Shown: positions 38,301 to 47,039 of the stretch, one piece after another
Layout of the letters: each line of letters begins with the position of its first letter
Numbering within the stretch: position 1 is the stretch's first letter
Origin: Oscillospiraceae bacterium
GTDB lineage: Bacteria > Bacillota > Clostridia > Oscillospirales > CAG-272
NCBI GenBank assembly: GCA_015064085.1
Contig: SVSX01000008.1
Span: 1 to 52,689 of the forward strand
DNA length: 52,689 nucleotides
Direction of reading: 5' to 3'
Position numbers and translations under genes: made by a program
The notes under the pieces: generated by a model
Databases searched by the model: none
Seen by the model: only the letters and a program-made list of their open reading frames with translations
Told to the model about the DNA's origin: nothing

Positions 38301-39402
38301 CTCCCGTAAATTTCTCGAAGGGCCACTTGGGGAATTTAACTACGACGTAGTCTACGGTAGGCTCAAAACAAGCACAGGTCTTGCCTGTAATATCGTTTGT
38401 TATCTCGTCGAGAGAATATCCAAGAGCGATCTTGGTTGTTATTTTAGCTATGGGATATCCCGTTGCTTTACTTGCAAGTGCCGAAGAACGTGAAACTCTG
38501 GGGTTTACCTCAATAACCGCATACTCCATAGAGTTAGGATTGAGAGCGAACTGACAGTTACAGCCTCCGACGATGCCAAGCGCTGAAATGATTTCAAGAG
38601 ACGCATTGCGAAGCATCTGGAACTCCTTCGGAGAGAGCGTCAGCGCGGGAGCAACGACGATAGAGTCACCCGTATGTATTCCAACGGGGTCAACGTTTTC
38701 CATACTGCATATCGCGATGGCATTTCCGATGGAGTCACGCATAACCTCAAATTCGATCTCTTTCCAACCGAAAATATATCTTTCAACGAGTATCTGTGAG
38801 ATAGGAGAAGCATCAAGACCGTTCTTGGCGATAATAGCCAGCTCTTTGGGGTCATTTGCGACACCGCCGCCCGCACCGCCAAGGGTAAACGCGGGACGAA
38901 CGATTACGGGGTATCCAATTTTCGAAGCAATAACTAACGCACTGTCGATATCATTTGCGATATCCGAAGGGATACAAGGCTGACCGATCTCTTCCATCGT
39001 ATCCTTGAAGAGCTGTCTGTCTTCTGCTCGGTCGATAGCTCTTGCGTCTGTTCCGAGAAGGCGAACATTATGCTCCTGGAGGAAGCCCTCGTGAGAAAGC
39101 TGCATTGCTATGGTAAGACCTGTCTGTCCACCAAGACCTGCAAGAATACTGTCGGGCTTTTCCTTTTCAATTATTCTCTTGATAGTATCAGGAGTAAGAG
39201 GCTCAAGGTAGATCTCGTCCGCGAGGGCGTTATCCGTCATAATTGTCGCGGGGTTTGAGTTGACAAGAACAACGTTGACACCAACCTCTTTAAGAACGTG
39301 ACAAGCCTGAGCTCCGGCATAGTCGAATTCTGCCGCCTGACCTATAACTATAGGACCTGATCCGATAACAAGAACCTTTTTTATATCTTTACTCAGCGGC
39401 AT
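35368..39402 (-). CDS. carB: Fusion: carbamoyl-phosphate synthase large subunit (about aa 1-1060) + diaminopimelate-epimerase-like domain (about aa 1066-1344)
   Basis: Single 1344-aa ORF. CarB: [22 protein letters not shown], two ATP-grasp halves, MGS-like C-terminal domain. DapF-like: [83 protein letters not shown]. Confidence 0.95.
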   Translation of the reverse strand: [1344 protein letters not shown]

Positions 39403-40462
39403 CTTCTTCTCCTCCCATCATATTGATAAATTTATCGAAAATAAACGCGGTATTTATTGGACCTGTACATTCCTCGGGGTGGAACTGTACCGAGAATGCG
39501 TTTATGGCGGGATATTCAATTCCCTCGCACGTTCCGTCATTAGCGTTTACAAATGCGATGCTACCGTTTGTAATGCTATTAGGTGCTACAGCATATCCGT
39601 GATTCTGCGTAGTGATAAATGTATGTACGCCGTTAAGATCCTTCACGGGCTGATTTGCTCCTCTGTGACCGTATTTCAGCTTAAAGGTTACACCGCCGTT
39701 GGCAAGAGCCAAAAGCTGATGTCCGAGACATACGCCGAATATCGGATATTTCCCGAGAAGCTTTTTGATACATTCTATACCCGCAGTGTTCTCAGAGGGA
39801 TCGCCAGGACCGTTGGAAAGAACTATTCCGTCGGGCTCTGTGGCGGATATCTCCTCAGCGGTTGCTGTATGTGGCAAAACAGTTACCTTGCATCCTCTTT
39901 CAAGAAGCGCCTTAATTATTCCGTTCTTCTTACCGTAATTGATAAGCGTTACGTTATACTTTGCTTCATCATCGGGCTCAATGATCTCTGTTTCAGTGGC
40001 AACAACAGCATCTACCGCATCGGAAACGGTATATTCTTTGATGAAGCTCAGATCCTTGGGGATCTCGTAGCAGATAGCCGCGTTCATAACACCGTTCTCA
40101 CGGATGATAGCTGTAAGCTCTCTTGTATCAACGCCGCAAATTCCGGGAATCCCCTCGTCCTTAAGGTATTTATCAATGTCATATTCCGATCTGAAGTTCG
40201 AGGGAGTATTGCACCATTCTCTTACGACGTATCCCTTAAGGTATGATCTTCCGTCTACGTCCTCGGGGATAATTCCGTAATTACCTATAAGCGGGAAGGT
40301 CTGAATAAGGATCTGTCCGTAATAGGAAGCGTCTGTGAGATTTTCAATATATCCGACGACACCCGTTGTGAACACAAGCTCTCCAACAGATTCGAGCTCC
40401 GCTCCAAAGGCTTGTCCTTCGAATATATGACCGTCTTCAAGTATTAAATATGCTTTTTTCAT
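39389..40462 (-). CDS. carA: Carbamoyl-phosphate synthase small subunit
   Basis: LEDGHIFEGQAFG, LVFTTGVVGYIENLTDASYYGQILIQTFPLIGNYG, GVCLGHQLLALA, GHRGANQPVKD, VQFHPE; 14-nt overlap with carB. Confidence 0.96.
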   Translation of the reverse strand: MKKAYLILEDGHIFEGQAFGAELESVGELVFTTGVVGYIENLTDASYYGQILIQTFPLIGNYGIIPEDVDGRSYLKGYVVREWCNTPSNFRSEYDIDKYLKDEGIPGICGVDTRELTAIIRENGVMNAAICYEIPKDLSFIKEYTVSDAVDAVVATETEIIEPDDEAKYNVTLINYGKKNGIIKALLERGCKVTVLPHTATAEEISATEPDGIVLSNGPGDPSENTAGIECIKKLLGKYPIFGVCLGHQLLALANGGVTFKLKYGHRGANQPVKDLNGVHTFITTQNHGYAVAPNSITNGSIAFVNANDGTCEGIEYPAINAFSVQFHPEECTGPINTAFIFDKFINMMGGEEDAAE

Positions 40463-40475
40463 ATAATACCGTCCT

Positions 40476-41387
40476 TTATGCAAGACATTTTACGAGAACA
40501 GCCTTCTGCGCATGAAGTCTGTTTTCTGCCTGATCGAATATTTCCTGGGCGTGAGCCTCAAATACCTCGGAGGTGATCTCCTCCTCGCGGTGCGCGGGCA
40601 GACAATGAAGCACCATTGCGTCCTCTTTTGCTACCTTCATAACATCGCTGTTGATCTGATATCCGCTGAATATCTTCTTTCTCGCTTCAGCCTCTTCTTC
40701 CTGACCCATTGATGCCCATACGTCGGTATAAAGAACGTCTGCGTCCTTAGCAGCCTCCATTACATCCTCTGTGCAGGTGAATTTTCCTGTTGCGTCAGCC
40801 CATTTCATAAGCTTTTCGTCAGGCTCATATCCCTTAGGACAAGCCACTGACACGCTCATTCCCATTTTTATACCGCCAACGATAAGTGAGTTGGTCATAT
40901 TGTTTCCGTCTCCGATATAGCAGAGCTTGAGCCCCTTGATTGCGCCCTTATGCTCTCTTATCGTCATAAGGTCTGCAAGCACCTGACAAGGATGGCAGTA
41001 GTCTGTAAGTCCGTTGATAACGGGGATGCTGCCGACAGCGGCAAGAGCCTCGACCTCTTCCTGTGCGTAGGTTCTGATCATTATACCGTCAAGGTAGCGC
41101 GAAAGAACTCTCGCCGTATCCTCTACAGGCTCGCCTCTTCCTATCTGAAGGTCTCTTGAGCTGAGGAAGAGCGCCGCTCCTCCAAGATCGTACATACCTA
41201 CCTCAAAGGAAACTCTGGTTCTTGTTGATGACTTTTCAAAGATCATTCCAAGTGTCTTTCCTTCGAGGATATGGTGAGGAATTCTGTTTTTCTTTTCGTA
41301 CTTTAATTGGTCTGCCGTGTTGAGGATCTCGGATATTTCCTTTTCGGTGAGATCCATCAGCTTGAGTAAATTTTTCATTTCTTGCAT
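40476..41387 (-). CDS. argF: Ornithine carbamoyltransferase
   Basis: IFEKSSTRTRVSFEVGMYDLGG, NGLTDYCHPCQVLADLMTI, LHCLPAHREEEIT. Confidence 0.95.
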   Translation of the reverse strand: MQEMKNLLKLMDLTEKEISEILNTADQLKYEKKNRIPHHILEGKTLGMIFEKSSTRTRVSFEVGMYDLGGAALFLSSRDLQIGRGEPVEDTARVLSRYLDGIMIRTYAQEEVEALAAVGSIPVINGLTDYCHPCQVLADLMTIREHKGAIKGLKLCYIGDGNNMTNSLIVGGIKMGMSVSVACPKGYEPDEKLMKWADATGKFTCTEDVMEAAKDADVLYTDVWASMGQEEEAEARKKIFSGYQINSDVMKVAKEDAMVLHCLPAHREEEITSEVFEAHAQEIFDQAENRLHAQKAVLVKCLA

Positions 41388-42535
41388 ACCTCCTTAAATA
41401 TATTTATGGCTTTTTTCAATTCATCCATTGGAATGTTGAGTGCCGGAAGCATTCTAACCTTCTGCTTTGCTTTTATAACCAGAAGTCCCTTTTCCATACA
41501 CTCAGCAATAACGTCGCCTGCGGGACGTACCGTTTCAACACCGATCATAAGACCGAGACCGCTTACACTGACGACCCCATCCGCACCGCAAAGCTCGTCG
41601 AAGATATATTTGCTCTTTTCTCTTACCTCAAGGAGAAGATTATCGTCAATACGCGAAAGAATATTGAGCGCACCCGCGCAGCTTATGGGGTTGCCTCCGA
41701 AGGTAGAGCCGTGAAGTCCCGGGGTATATGTGTCCTTTACCTTTTCACCGAGAAGTGTCGCGCCTATCGGCAATCCACCGCCAAGGCCCTTAGCGGTGGA
41801 TACGATATCGGGCTTGATTTCGAAATTCATATATCCGTAAAGCATTCCGCTTCTTCCGTTACCGATCTGAACCTCGTCTGCGATCAGAAGGATATCATTT
41901 TCCTTTGCGAATTCAGCAAGCTCCGAGAGGTACTCTGCGTCAAGAGGATTGACTCCGCCCTCTCCCTGAACCACCTCAAACATAACCGCGCAGCACTTGT
42001 TTTCAGCGCAAAGCTTCTTGATATCGTCCATATTGTTAGGCTCGGCGTAAACAAAGCCTTCTGTCAGCGGTGTAAAATCGTTGTGGAAGGTATCCTGACC
42101 CGTCGCAGCAAGAGTTGTTATTGTTCTTCCGTGGAAGCTGTTTTTTAGAGTTATGATCGTGCTGTACTCTCTTCCCTTTTTATCCGCGCCGTATTTTCTC
42201 GCTGCCTTGATAGCGCATTCATTTGCCTCAGCGCCCGAGTTCGAGAAGAATACCTTGCACATTCCTGTCCTTTCACAGAGCTCCTTTGCGAGAAGTGCGC
42301 AGGGTTCGCTGTAATAAAGATTTGATGTGTGTTGAACTCGTCCAAGCTGTTCGATCACGGCATTTTTCCACTCATCGTCAGAGACTCCGAATGTGTTTAC
42401 CGCAATACCCGTGCCGAGGTCGATATATTCCTTGCCATTTTCATCATATACGAGAGATCCCTTGCCATTTACAATAGTAAGCGGAAATCTCGCGTATGTG
42501 TTGGCAACGTATTTTCCGTCAATTTCTTTAATCAT
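41375..42535 (-). CDS. argD: Acetylornithine aminotransferase
   Basis: ARFPLTIVNGKGSLVYDENGKEYIDLGTGIAVN, FFSNSGAEANECAIKAARKY, ADEVQIGNGRSG, STAKGLGGGLPIGA; start at MIKEIDGK. Confidence 0.95.
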   Translation of the reverse strand: MIKEIDGKYVANTYARFPLTIVNGKGSLVYDENGKEYIDLGTGIAVNTFGVSDDEWKNAVIEQLGRVQHTSNLYYSEPCALLAKELCERTGMCKVFFSNSGAEANECAIKAARKYGADKKGREYSTIITLKNSFHGRTITTLAATGQDTFHNDFTPLTEGFVYAEPNNMDDIKKLCAENKCCAVMFEVVQGEGGVNPLDAEYLSELAEFAKENDILLIADEVQIGNGRSGMLYGYMNFEIKPDIVSTAKGLGGGLPIGATLLGEKVKDTYTPGLHGSTFGGNPISCAGALNILSRIDDNLLLEVREKSKYIFDELCGADGVVSVSGLGLMIGVETVRPAGDVIAECMEKGLLVIKAKQKVRMLPALNIPMDELKKAINIFKEVCKK

Positions 42536-43397
42536 CGTATTCACCCGTGTGGAACATAGTTCCGATACCCTCATCGGTAAGTGTTTCTATAAGAATAGCG
42601 TGAGGAATTCTTCCGTCGATAATAAATACCTTCTTAACACCTCTTCTTATAGCTTCAATAGAGCAATTGACCTTCGGTATCATTCCGCCGCTGATAATTC
42701 CCTCTCTCATAAGCTGAGGCGCGTCACTGACGTTTATCTTTGAAATAAGCGTTGAAGGATCGTTCTTGTCTCTGAGTATTCCCTCAATATCGGTCATAGA
42801 GATAAGGCTTTCAGCACCAAGCTGTCCCGCAATTCTTGCGGCAGCGGTATCCGCGTTGATATTATAGCTGTTGCCCTCATCGTCGTATCCGACGGTTGAA
42901 ATTACGGGGATATATCCTTTTTCGAGTACATCGAGGATAGGTGTAACGTTTACCTCGGTTATCTCACCGACAAATCCGAGTCTCTCGTCCTTCATTTCGG
43001 ACTTTATCATATGTCCGTCGATACCGCAAAGTCCGATTGCCTTGCCGCCCTTCTTTTCGATAAGGTTGACAAGGTTTTTATTTATCTTTCCCGCAAGGAC
43101 CATCTGTACTATCTCAACAGCTTCCTTGTCGGTCACTCTGAGACCGTCAACGAACTCGGTCTTTTTACCTACCTTCGAGAGCATTTCGGTGATCTCAGGT
43201 CCGCCGCCGTGAACGAGAACGACCTTTATACCGATAAGTGACAGCAGTACCATATCTCCCATAACTGCGTCCTTGAGATCATCATTTATCATTGCGTTTC
43301 CACCGTATTTTACAACGATGATCTTATTGTAATATTTCTTTATGTATGGCAGTGCCTGTGTCAGGACATCTGCGCGCTGTGCTACATTAAGTTCCAT
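42528..43397 (-). CDS. argB: Acetylglutamate kinase
   Basis: IVVKYGGNAM, VLVHGGGPEI, NINADTAAARIAGQLGAESLISMTDIEGI. Confidence 0.96.
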   Translation of the reverse strand: MELNVAQRADVLTQALPYIKKYYNKIIVVKYGGNAMINDDLKDAVMGDMVLLSLIGIKVVLVHGGGPEITEMLSKVGKKTEFVDGLRVTDKEAVEIVQMVLAGKINKNLVNLIEKKGGKAIGLCGIDGHMIKSEMKDERLGFVGEITEVNVTPILDVLEKGYIPVISTVGYDDEGNSYNINADTAAARIAGQLGAESLISMTDIEGILRDKNDPSTLISKINVSDAPQLMREGIISGGMIPKVNCSIEAIRRGVKKVFIIDGRIPHAILIETLTDEGIGTMFHTGEYDD

Positions 43398-43428
43398 TTT
43401 TCTTCCTCTTTCGGTTTTCTGCTGATAA

Positions 43429-44640
43429 TTAGGTTCTGTAGTCTCCGTTGATCTTTACGTAATCATAGGTCAGGTCGCATCCCCATGCGGTTGCGTTGCC
43501 GTTACCGTCTCCAAGTCCAATAAGAATTCTTATCTCATTGCAAAGAAGTATTTCTTTTGCTTTTTCCTCAGAGAAATCAACTCCTGCGCCGTTATGGCAG
43601 ACTGCGATAGTTCCTTTTTCGGATTCGAAGGAGACGTCCACCTTGTTTACGTCAACGTCAGCTCCGCTGTAGCCTATTGCGCAAAGGACTCTTCCCCAGT
43701 TAGCGTCAGCACCGAACATAGCTGCCTTAAAGAGTGACGAACAAATGATAGACTTTGCGACGATCTTCGCGTTTTCCTCGTCACGAGCGCCGTTTACAAC
43801 GCATTCGAGCAGCTTGGTAGCGCCCTCTCCGTCAGCAGCGATCATTCTGCAAAGATATGCTGTAACAGAATGAAGAGCCCCACAGAAAGCATCGAAATCC
43901 GCGCCCTCACTGTCGATAAGCTTGTTCTCGGCAAGACCGTTTGCCATAATCGAAACCATATCGTTAGTTGAGGTATCTCCGTCAATGCTTATCATATTGA
44001 AGGAGGTCTTTACATCTTCGCTGAGTGCCTTTGAAAGCATTTCAGCACTGATTGCGCAGTCGGTGGTAACAAATACGAGCATTGTTGCCATATTGGGGTG
44101 TATCATTCCGCTTCCCTTAGCAATACCTCCTATGTGGCAGGTCTTACCTCCGACCTCAAACTCAAAGGCTATTTCCTTCTTCTTGACGTCGGTCGTCATA
44201 ATACCCTCGGCAGCCGCCTCGCTGTTCTTTGAAAGACCCGAAACAAGCTGAGGAATTCCCATAGCTATCGGTTCAATGTTAAGAGGCTGACCGATAACAC
44301 CCGTTGATGCGACAATAACGTTATTTGCGGGTATATTAAGTTCTTTTCCGAGGAGCGCACACATTTTTTTTGCTATTTCAATACCGTTCGCATTGCAGGT
44401 ATTTGCGTTTCCGCTATTGCATATCATAGCCTGTGCCACACCGTCGGAGATATTTTCTTTAGTTACTGTGAGGGGCGCGCCCTTGACAAGGTTGGTTGTG
44501 TAAACAGCTGCCGCAGAAGCAGGTACTTCGCTGTATATAAGACTTATATCCTTTTTGGTTCTGTTCTTCCTTATACCGCAGTGAACTCCGTTTGCGGTAA
44601 ATCCCTTTGCGGCACAAACGCCGCCGCTGATCTGTTGCAT
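43429..44640 (-). CDS. argJ: Bifunctional glutamate N-acetyltransferase / amino-acid acetyltransferase
   Basis: VYTTNLVKGAPL, CNSGNANTCNA, GIAKGSGMIHPNMATMLVF (autocleavage Thr), DGDTSTNDM, GADANWGRVLCAIGYSG. Confidence 0.96.
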   Translation of the reverse strand: MQQISGGVCAAKGFTANGVHCGIRKNRTKKDISLIYSEVPASAAAVYTTNLVKGAPLTVTKENISDGVAQAMICNSGNANTCNANGIEIAKKMCALLGKELNIPANNVIVASTGVIGQPLNIEPIAMGIPQLVSGLSKNSEAAAEGIMTTDVKKKEIAFEFEVGGKTCHIGGIAKGSGMIHPNMATMLVFVTTDCAISAEMLSKALSEDVKTSFNMISIDGDTSTNDMVSIMANGLAENKLIDSEGADFDAFCGALHSVTAYLCRMIAADGEGATKLLECVVNGARDEENAKIVAKSIICSSLFKAAMFGADANWGRVLCAIGYSGADVDVNKVDVSFESEKGTIAVCHNGAGVDFSEEKAKEILLCNEIRILIGLGDGNGNATAWGCDLTYDYVKINGDYRT

Positions 44641-44671
44641 TTTTGTATCCTTTCTTTTGTATCTCTATATA

Positions 44672-45604
44672 TTATAAAACAAGACCTATGGTTTTGTCAA
44701 TTCCCATTCTCATATTCATACACTGAATTGCTGCTCCCGAAGCACCTTTTCCGAGATTATCATAAAGTGCCATGAGCAAAATTCTGTCTTCATTGCCCGA
44801 AACAGACACTATCATAGAGTCTTTTCCCGAAAGCTTATTTGAAGCAACAAATCCCGATACGTCTATGTTCTCCTCATATTTTACGATCTCACCGCAGTAT
44901 TTTTCCGAATATGCCTTCTTAATGTCCTCGGAAGTATATCCACTATTCAACTGTTCCTTAAAAAGAGGAACGGTTACGAGCATACCGCTGTAAAAGTCTG
45001 AGACGATCGGACAGAAGCAGGGCGCGTTCGTTATTCCCGAAACCGCGACCATTTCCTTGAGATGCTTATGCTGCTGAGTAATTCCGTACTGTCTGGGAGA
45101 GTCGAGACAAACGCATCTGTCATCGGAAGAATATTCGGCTATCATCTTTTTTCCACCGCCGCTGTATCCCGTTATAGAATGACAGCTCAGGAGCAGATCG
45201 GGGCTGATTATCCCTTTTTCAACAAGAGGATACACAAGCGAAATAAATCCGCTTGCGTGGCAACCGGGTACGGCGATCCTCTTTGATGTTTTTAGCTTAT
45301 TTTCGTGCTCTGCCGAGAGCTCGGGAAAGCCATAGCACCATTCGGGATCTGTTCTGTGTGCCGTCGAGGTGTCTATGACAACAACGTTGTCATTTTCGAT
45401 CATACTTACAGATTCCTTTGCAGCAACATCGGGAAGACACAAAAAGGCAATATCGCACTTGTTAAGTGCTTCCTTTCTTGCGGCGGGATCTTTTCTCAGT
45501 TCATCGCTGAGGGTGATTATTTCAATATCTTTTCTTTCTCCGAGCCTTTCAAATATGCGAAGACCTGTAGTGCCTTCTTTTCCGTCAATAAAAATTTTCT
45601 TCAT
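44672..45604 (-). CDS. argC: N-acetyl-gamma-glutamyl-phosphate reductase
   Basis: IFIDGKEGTTGLRIFERL, FLCLPDVAA, DTSTAHR, AVPGCHASGFISLVYPL. Confidence 0.94.
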   Translation of the reverse strand: MKKIFIDGKEGTTGLRIFERLGERKDIEIITLSDELRKDPAARKEALNKCDIAFLCLPDVAAKESVSMIENDNVVVIDTSTAHRTDPEWCYGFPELSAEHENKLKTSKRIAVPGCHASGFISLVYPLVEKGIISPDLLLSCHSITGYSGGGKKMIAEYSSDDRCVCLDSPRQYGITQQHKHLKEMVAVSGITNAPCFCPIVSDFYSGMLVTVPLFKEQLNSGYTSEDIKKAYSEKYCGEIVKYEENIDVSGFVASNKLSGKDSMIVSVSGNEDRILLMALYDNLGKGASGAAIQCMNMRMGIDKTIGLVL

Positions 45605-46977
45605 TTTGCAAGTTCCTTTTTTACGTATGCTATCTGTTTCTCAACCGAACTAACCGACGTTCCTCCTGCGGAAATGCGCTTTGAGACACAGGTCTCAAGC
45701 GAGATCTCATCAAAGAGATCAGTGTCGAATATTTCAGAATGAGCCTTATATGCTTCGATCGGAAGTGTGTCGAGAACCAGGTTCTTTTCAATACATTCGG
45801 CAACTATCTGTCCAACTATCTTATAAGCCGATCTGAATGGCATTCCGCGTTTTGTAAGATAATCGGCAAGGTCTGTTGCGTTTATAAAGCCCCTCTGAGC
45901 AGCCTTATACATATTTTCCTTCTTTACCTTCATTGTGCGGATCATAGGTGCGAATATATCAAGACAAGCTATAACGTTGTCTATTGAATCAAAGATCGCC
46001 TCCTTGTCCTCCTGCATATCCTTGTTGTACGCCAGAGGAAGCCCCTTAAGGGTGGTGAGAAGTGCGAAAAGATTTCCGTATACTCTTCCCGTTTTACCTC
46101 TTACAAGCTCTGCCATATCGGAATTCTTTTTCTGAGGCATAATAGACGAGCCTGTGGTAAAGGAATCGTCAAGCTCAACAAAGGAAAATTCCCAGCTTGA
46201 CCAAAGAATTATCTCCTCGGAAAATCTTGAGAGATGCATCATAATTATCGAAAATGCGCTCATAAGCTCAAGGCAAAAGTCTCTGTCAGACACTCCGTCT
46301 ATGCTGTTCTGAGTTATTCCGTCAAACCCGAGCTTCTCAGCCACGAATTCTCTGTCTGTATTATACGTAGTTCCCGCGAGAGCGCAAGAACCGAGAGGCG
46401 AATAATTCATTCTCGCGACTGCGTCGCGTACTCTTGAAATATCTCGGAGAAGCATCATTGCGTATGCCATAAGGTGATGCCCAAAGGTTATCGGCTGAGC
46501 TCTCTGAAGATGTGTGTATCCGGGCATAATAACAGCTTTATTTGCTTCAGCCTGCTCACAGATCGCCTCAACAAGCTCATGAAGAAGCGCGAGTATCTCC
46601 TCCGACTTATCTCTGAGATAAAGTCTTATATCAAGCGCGACCTGATCGTTTCTGCTTCTTGCGGTGTGAAGCTTTTTGCCGTAATCACCGATCCTTGCGG
46701 TAAGCTCGGCTTCAACGAACATATGAATGTCTTCACAGTTCATATCAATTTCAAGCTTTCCGCTATCGATATCCGCGAGTATTCCACAAAGACCCTCAAG
46801 GATCTTTTCGTGATCCTCAGCGCTTATTATACCCTGCTTTGCGAGCATAGCAGCGTGAGCCATCGACCCCGTGATATCCTGTTTATACATCCTGCAATCA
46901 AAGCTGATCGAGGAATTAAAATCATCTGCTTTTTTGTCCAGAGCCTTCGAAAAACGCCCTGCCCACATTTTTTCCAT
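45601..46977 (-). CDS. argH: Argininosuccinate lyase
   Basis: MWAGRFSKALDKKADDFNSSI, ARSRNDQVALDIRLYLRD, GYTHLQRAQPITFGHH, GSSIMPQKKNSDMAELVRGK. Confidence 0.96.
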   Translation of the reverse strand: MEKMWAGRFSKALDKKADDFNSSISFDCRMYKQDITGSMAHAAMLAKQGIISAEDHEKILEGLCGILADIDSGKLEIDMNCEDIHMFVEAELTARIGDYGKKLHTARSRNDQVALDIRLYLRDKSEEILALLHELVEAICEQAEANKAVIMPGYTHLQRAQPITFGHHLMAYAMMLLRDISRVRDAVARMNYSPLGSCALAGTTYNTDREFVAEKLGFDGITQNSIDGVSDRDFCLELMSAFSIIMMHLSRFSEEIILWSSWEFSFVELDDSFTTGSSIMPQKKNSDMAELVRGKTGRVYGNLFALLTTLKGLPLAYNKDMQEDKEAIFDSIDNVIACLDIFAPMIRTMKVKKENMYKAAQRGFINATDLADYLTKRGMPFRSAYKIVGQIVAECIEKNLVLDTLPIEAYKAHSEIFDTDLFDEISLETCVSKRISAGGTSVSSVEKQIAYVKKELAK

Positions 46978-47039
46978 AACTTTATTATACACGTTTTGCC
47001 CGTCACCTTTCGGCGGCAGGCAAAACATCCCTTTCGAGG

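Noticed and set aside
37934-38983. Ser/Ile-rich plus-strand ORFs (138 aa and 136 aa)
   Set aside because: Antisense shadow frames of carB ATP-grasp region.
39479-40246. 255-aa plus-strand ORF
   Set aside because: Antisense to carA, no independent support.
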